DNA from: Bacteroidaceae bacterium
GTDB lineage: Bacteria; Bacteroidota; Bacteroidia; Bacteroidales; Bacteroidaceae
Length of the DNA: 64,000 nucleotides
NCBI GenBank assembly: GCA_017631315.1
Contig: JAGBTN010000003.1
Location: 1 to 64,000, forward strand
Direction of reading: 5' to 3'
The position numbers were made by a program, and so were the translations under genes. Below are positions 61,303 to 64,000 of this stretch, one piece after another. The notes below the pieces were generated by a model, which was given only the letters and a program-made list of their open reading frames with translations, made no database searches and had not been told where the DNA came from. The number at the start of each line of letters is the position of its first letter. Positions within the stretch are counted from its first letter, which is position 1.

Positions 61303-61388
61303 AAACATCTACTGCCAAGTTGGTCAATTAGGCATGCCTTTTCGGGCATAATGGTTAACCTTTCCGAGCAACTTGGCAGTAGATGTTT
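61303..61388. repeat. 86-bp inverted-repeat element with 22-bp-period core (locus A6)
   Basis: AAACATCTACTGCCAAGTT (61303-61321) and AACTTGGCAGTAGATGTTT (61370-61388) are perfect 19-bp inverted repeats. The inner units lie at 61331, where the palindrome is GGCATGCC, and 61353 (GGTTAACC), in the same positions as in the 55606 element. The change from GGTTAACC to GGCATGCC keeps an 8-bp palindrome while changing its sequence. Confidence 0.95.
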
Positions 61389-61546
61389 CCGGAAGTGGCA
61401 CGGGGAAACCTAACACTCTGACATCCAACATAGTAAGGAATAGCATGTGTGTCGGCACCAGAAGAGCGAAGAAACGCCACTCTACCTGCTGCTGGCAGCC
61501 ACATCTACAATTCAATAAATACGATTAACCAATTCTTTCGAATATT

Positions 61547-62818
61547 ATGATTCACTTAAATAATAGCATCTCCCAACATGGAAGAAGATTCGGAGGAGCA
61601 CTCCTGTCCCTTCTGCTCTGCTGCACCATGCAGGCACAGGAACAGATTCGTATCTGGAAAGGTGGCAACACCTCCAGTTCACGCTTCACCACCTCCGAGC
61701 TGTTGTTCTCGGAAGATGGCACAAACCTCTCTGTCAACGGAACAACATTCCAGACAAGCGAGATAGACAGCATCATGGTGGTGCACACCGTCACTGTTAC
61801 ATACAACGGTGCACAGGCAACCGTCGACCTCGGACACGCACCCGGAGTAACCTACACCACCGACGGAGCACACGTCAACATCGTCAGCACCAACACAAAA
61901 GACGAGTTGGAATTCGTACTCCAAGGCGAAAGCACACAAGGCTCACTGACCTATACAGGTTCTCTCAAATGCAAGTTCTACCTGAACGGACTTAAACTGA
62001 CAAGCAACAAAGGCGCAGCCATCGGAGCAGATGGCGGAGTCATCGACATCCAGTGCGGCAAGCGTGTGGACCTGATTCTAAATGACGGAACAGAAAACAT
62101 CCTCGTCGATGCACCAAACGGCCAGCAGAAAGCAGCCCTCTACTGCAAAGGACACGTCGAACTTTCCGGCGGCGGCTCACTCACCGTAACAGGTAAGAGC
62201 AAGCACGGCATCGCAACAAATGAATACCTCGAACTGAAGGAAGGTACCGGCAACATCACCGTAAACGGCGCCGTATCCGACGCCATGCACATCGAACAGT
62301 ACTTCCTCATGAAGGGAGGAAAAGTAACACTGAGCGGACAAGGTGGCGATGCACTCCAGGTAGAGCCAAAGACCCTGGACGATGACATCACAGAAGACCC
62401 CGAAAAGGAAAACAATGGTCTGATGTTCATACAAGGCGGAAGCATTGACATCGTAGCAGCAGCAGCCGACACAAAAGGCATAAAAGCCCCAAAAGACCTC
62501 TACATAAGCGGCGGCACATTCAACATTACAGCCAGTGGCGAAGGTACAAGAGGCATCTCGGTGGGTGGCAACTTGATTGTCAGCGAAAACCACAATACCA
62601 CATTAATACAAATACGTGCCACCGGAACTGACTACGAAGATCCCGTAACGGAAGAGACCAAACGCTGCATGGGCATCAAAGTTGATGGAGACATGACCGT
62701 CTATAAAGGAACTATCCGCGTTTCCAACACAGGCGTCGGCACTCGAGGAATCAGAGTCAACGGCACCTATACGAACATTGACGGCACAGTACAGGCAAGC
62801 ATCAAGCAAGGTCCCTAA
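61547..62818 (+). CDS. exported carbohydrate-binding-like protein (DUF4353-type)
   Basis: The 423-residue protein has a signal peptide ending MQAQ. A repetitive beta-rich region follows with GSLKCKFYLNGLKL, GAAIGADGGVIDIQCGK and LYISGGTFNITASGEGTRGISVGG. These phrases match the DUF4353 carbohydrate-binding domain of CotH-associated proteins in Bacteroidales, whose repeats form a beta-helix. It probably binds surface or coat polysaccharide. It lies 158 bp after an inverted-repeat element and before a strong terminator. No CotH gene is in the window. Confidence 0.8.
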   Translation: MIHLNNSISQHGRRFGGALLSLLLCCTMQAQEQIRIWKGGNTSSSRFTTSELLFSEDGTNLSVNGTTFQTSEIDSIMVVHTVTVTYNGAQATVDLGHAPGVTYTTDGAHVNIVSTNTKDELEFVLQGESTQGSLTYTGSLKCKFYLNGLKLTSNKGAAIGADGGVIDIQCGKRVDLILNDGTENILVDAPNGQQKAALYCKGHVELSGGGSLTVTGKSKHGIATNEYLELKEGTGNITVNGAVSDAMHIEQYFLMKGGKVTLSGQGGDALQVEPKTLDDDITEDPEKENNGLMFIQGGSIDIVAAAADTKGIKAPKDLYISGGTFNITASGEGTRGISVGGNLIVSENHNTTLIQIRATGTDYEDPVTEETKRCMGIKVDGDMTVYKGTIRVSNTGVGTRGIRVNGTYTNIDGTVQASIKQGP

Positions 62819-62845
62819 TCCAATAGCCGCATTAACCCATACAAC

Positions 62846-62890
62846 AAAGGGGGCAGTTCCATCGAACTACCCCCTTTGCTATTTATCATA
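62846..62890 (+). terminator. terminator of the DUF4353-type gene
   Basis: AAAGGGGG-C-AGTTC and GAACT-A-CCCCCTTT form a 13-bp stem with one mismatch, followed by GCTATTTATC. Confidence 0.85.
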
Positions 62891-62938
62891 TACCCTTCGT
62901 CTCTCACCAAACGAGGCAGAGACAAAGCTGAAAAGGGA

Positions 62939-63847
62939 TTACATCTCGCCCTCGATTCCGCCAAAACGTTTCACGTCCTCGATAACCTTGAGCAAATACT
63001 GACCATACTGATTCTTCAGCATCGGCTGAGCCAACTGGCGCATCCGCTCCTCGTCAATCCAGCCCTTACGATAGGCTATACCCTCAAGACAACCAACCTT
63101 AAGCCCCTGACGCTTCTCGAGAACCTCGATATAGGTAGACGCCTCCGACAAAGAATCAAAGGTGCCCGTATCGAGCCAGGCAAAGCCTCGGCCAAGCGTC
63201 TGCACCTTCAACTCGCCATCCTCAAGGAAACGCTGGTTGACAGTCGTAATCTCATATTCGCCTCTGGCACTGGGTTTAATGTTCTTTGCCACATCGACCA
63301 CCTTGTTGGGATAGAAATAAAGACCCACAACAGCATAGTTGCTCTTCGGATTAGCCGGCTTCTCTTCAATGGAAAGGCAATTCCCCTCCTTGTCAAACTC
63401 AGCCACACCATAGCGTTCAGGGTCGTTCACCCAATAGCCGAACACCGTCGCCTTCTGGTCCTCTTCTGCAGTACGGACAGCCTCCCTCAGCATGGCACTG
63501 AAGCCATTGCCCTGGAAAATATTGTCACCAAGCACAAGACAAGCACAATCGTCGCCAATGAAGTCAGCACCAATGGTGAAAGCCTGAGCCAAACCATCAG
63601 GCGAAGGCTGCTCGGCATACACAAAGTTCACACCATAATCGCTGCCATCGCCAAGCAAACGCTTGAAGCCCGGCAAATCGAAAGGCGTAGATATAATCAG
63701 AATATCACGTATGCCTGCCTGCATCAACACACTGATGGGATAATAAATCATCGGTTTGTCATAGATAGGCATGAGCTGTTTGCTGATACCTTTCGTAATG
63801 GGATAGAGTCTGGTTCCAGACCCTCCTGCAAGAACAATTCCTTTCAT
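62939..63847 (-). CDS. rfbA: glucose-1-phosphate thymidylyltransferase
   Basis: I use the ATG at 63847 ([16 protein letters not shown]), the standard start of this family; the frame can extend upstream without support. The 302-residue enzyme makes dTDP-glucose for rhamnose and other cell-surface sugars. Motifs: the signature [47 protein letters not shown] and [19 protein letters not shown]. It is followed by the truncated Dabb gene on the same strand; the other rfb genes are not seen. Confidence 0.94.
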   Translation of the reverse strand: MKGIVLAGGSGTRLYPITKGISKQLMPIYDKPMIYYPISVLMQAGIRDILIISTPFDLPGFKRLLGDGSDYGVNFVYAEQPSPDGLAQAFTIGADFIGDDCACLVLGDNIFQGNGFSAMLREAVRTAEEDQKATVFGYWVNDPERYGVAEFDKEGNCLSIEEKPANPKSNYAVVGLYFYPNKVVDVAKNIKPSARGEYEITTVNQRFLEDGELKVQTLGRGFAWLDTGTFDSLSEASTYIEVLEKRQGLKVGCLEGIAYRKGWIDEERMRQLAQPMLKNQYGQYLLKVIEDVKRFGGIEGEM

Positions 63848-63857
63848 ATTATTAGTT

Positions 63858-64000
63858 TTAGTCGTTAATCTCATAATCCAAGCAAGCACGCATGCAAGTA
63901 TAAGGCACAACCTTACTCTTCGCAACCGCAACATGTTCCGGGTGAACTGCATAGGCCTTCAGTGCAGCCTCATCAGCGAAAGTACTGTCGAGCATCACAT
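63858..64000 (-). CDS. Dabb-family protein, 3' end only
   Basis: The reverse strand is open from the window edge to the stop at 63858-63860. The visible 47 residues read [16 protein letters not shown], then [14 protein letters not shown], then [12 protein letters not shown]. This is the C-terminal part of a stress-responsive A/B barrel (Dabb) protein, a small dimeric fold found in many bacteria. The gene lies 10 bp upstream of rfbA on the same strand. Confidence 0.75.
   Translation of the reverse strand, partial: VMLDSTFADEAALKAYAVHPEHVAVAKSKVVPYTCMRACLDYEIND

Noticed and set aside
8509-61388. The 22-bp arrays as CRISPR
   Set aside because: Units are too short and few, spacers are also similar to one another, and there is no cas gene.

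Overview
The window looks like the chromosome of a gut-type Bacteroidales bacterium, probably Prevotellaceae; I cannot name the genus. The evidence is fimbrillin-like lipoproteins with LxSC lipoboxes, BspA-type leucine-rich repeats, DUF3472/DUF4956/DUF2490 proteins, GH127 and GH43 enzymes, short C-terminal tails of the GIYIxNGKK type, and repeated promoters of the Bacteroidetes form (TTG, about 20 bp, TAnnTTTG). Two genes are cut by the window ends. I saw no rRNA, tRNA, CRISPR array or transposase.

Layout: 1-5.9 kb is a surface-protein operon (coiled-coil protein, two fimbrillin-like lipoproteins, a fimbrillin-LRR chimera, an F5/8C-like protein). 6-11.3 kb holds comF, gdhA, a double five-bladed-propeller glycosidase and panB. 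11.4-22.4 kb is an AT-rich island (see below). 22.7-24.5 kb is a divergent pair: a vWA protein and a sigma-factor-like protein fused to an A1S_2505-type domain. 24.7-30.9 kb is an AddA/AddB-like recombination nuclease pair. 31-36 kb has a GH127 enzyme facing a DUF3472 protein. 36.7-41.4 kb is etfB-etfA-acyl-CoA dehydrogenase and an SPFH protein. 41.9-51.2 kb has two exported papain-fold peptidases, aminopeptidase P, a GH5 mannanase, an AraC regulator, and rbfA-lolE-anSME. 51.5-55.5 kb is a mannose/hexose operon (manA, ROK kinase, MFS). 55.8-58.2 kb is argB, rsgA, frr. 58.4-62.8 kb is a VTC/DUF4956/DUF2490 envelope cluster, and 62.9-64 kb is rfbA and a truncated Dabb gene.

Most interesting region: the island holds a WYL regulator, an operon of a DUF3696-type AAA ATPase, a PLD/HDR-like protein and a 904-residue protein with C-terminal zinc ribbons, then a second operon of a membrane YbjN-like protein, two lipoproteins, an ADP-ribosylglycohydrolase and an alpha/alpha-barrel-like protein. 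Three promoters (WYL gene, ATPase operon, YbjN-like operon) carry the same inverted repeat, GCGAA-N6-GTTCG or one base off, at exactly the same distance from the -7 box. This suggests a single regulon and a candidate phage-defence or stress system.

A second unexplained signal is a family of intergenic arrays with an exact 22-bp period, each unit carrying a short palindrome (GGTTAACC in six loci, CTGCAG and relatives in others). Two arrays sit inside 86-bp elements bounded by perfect 18-19 bp inverted repeats.
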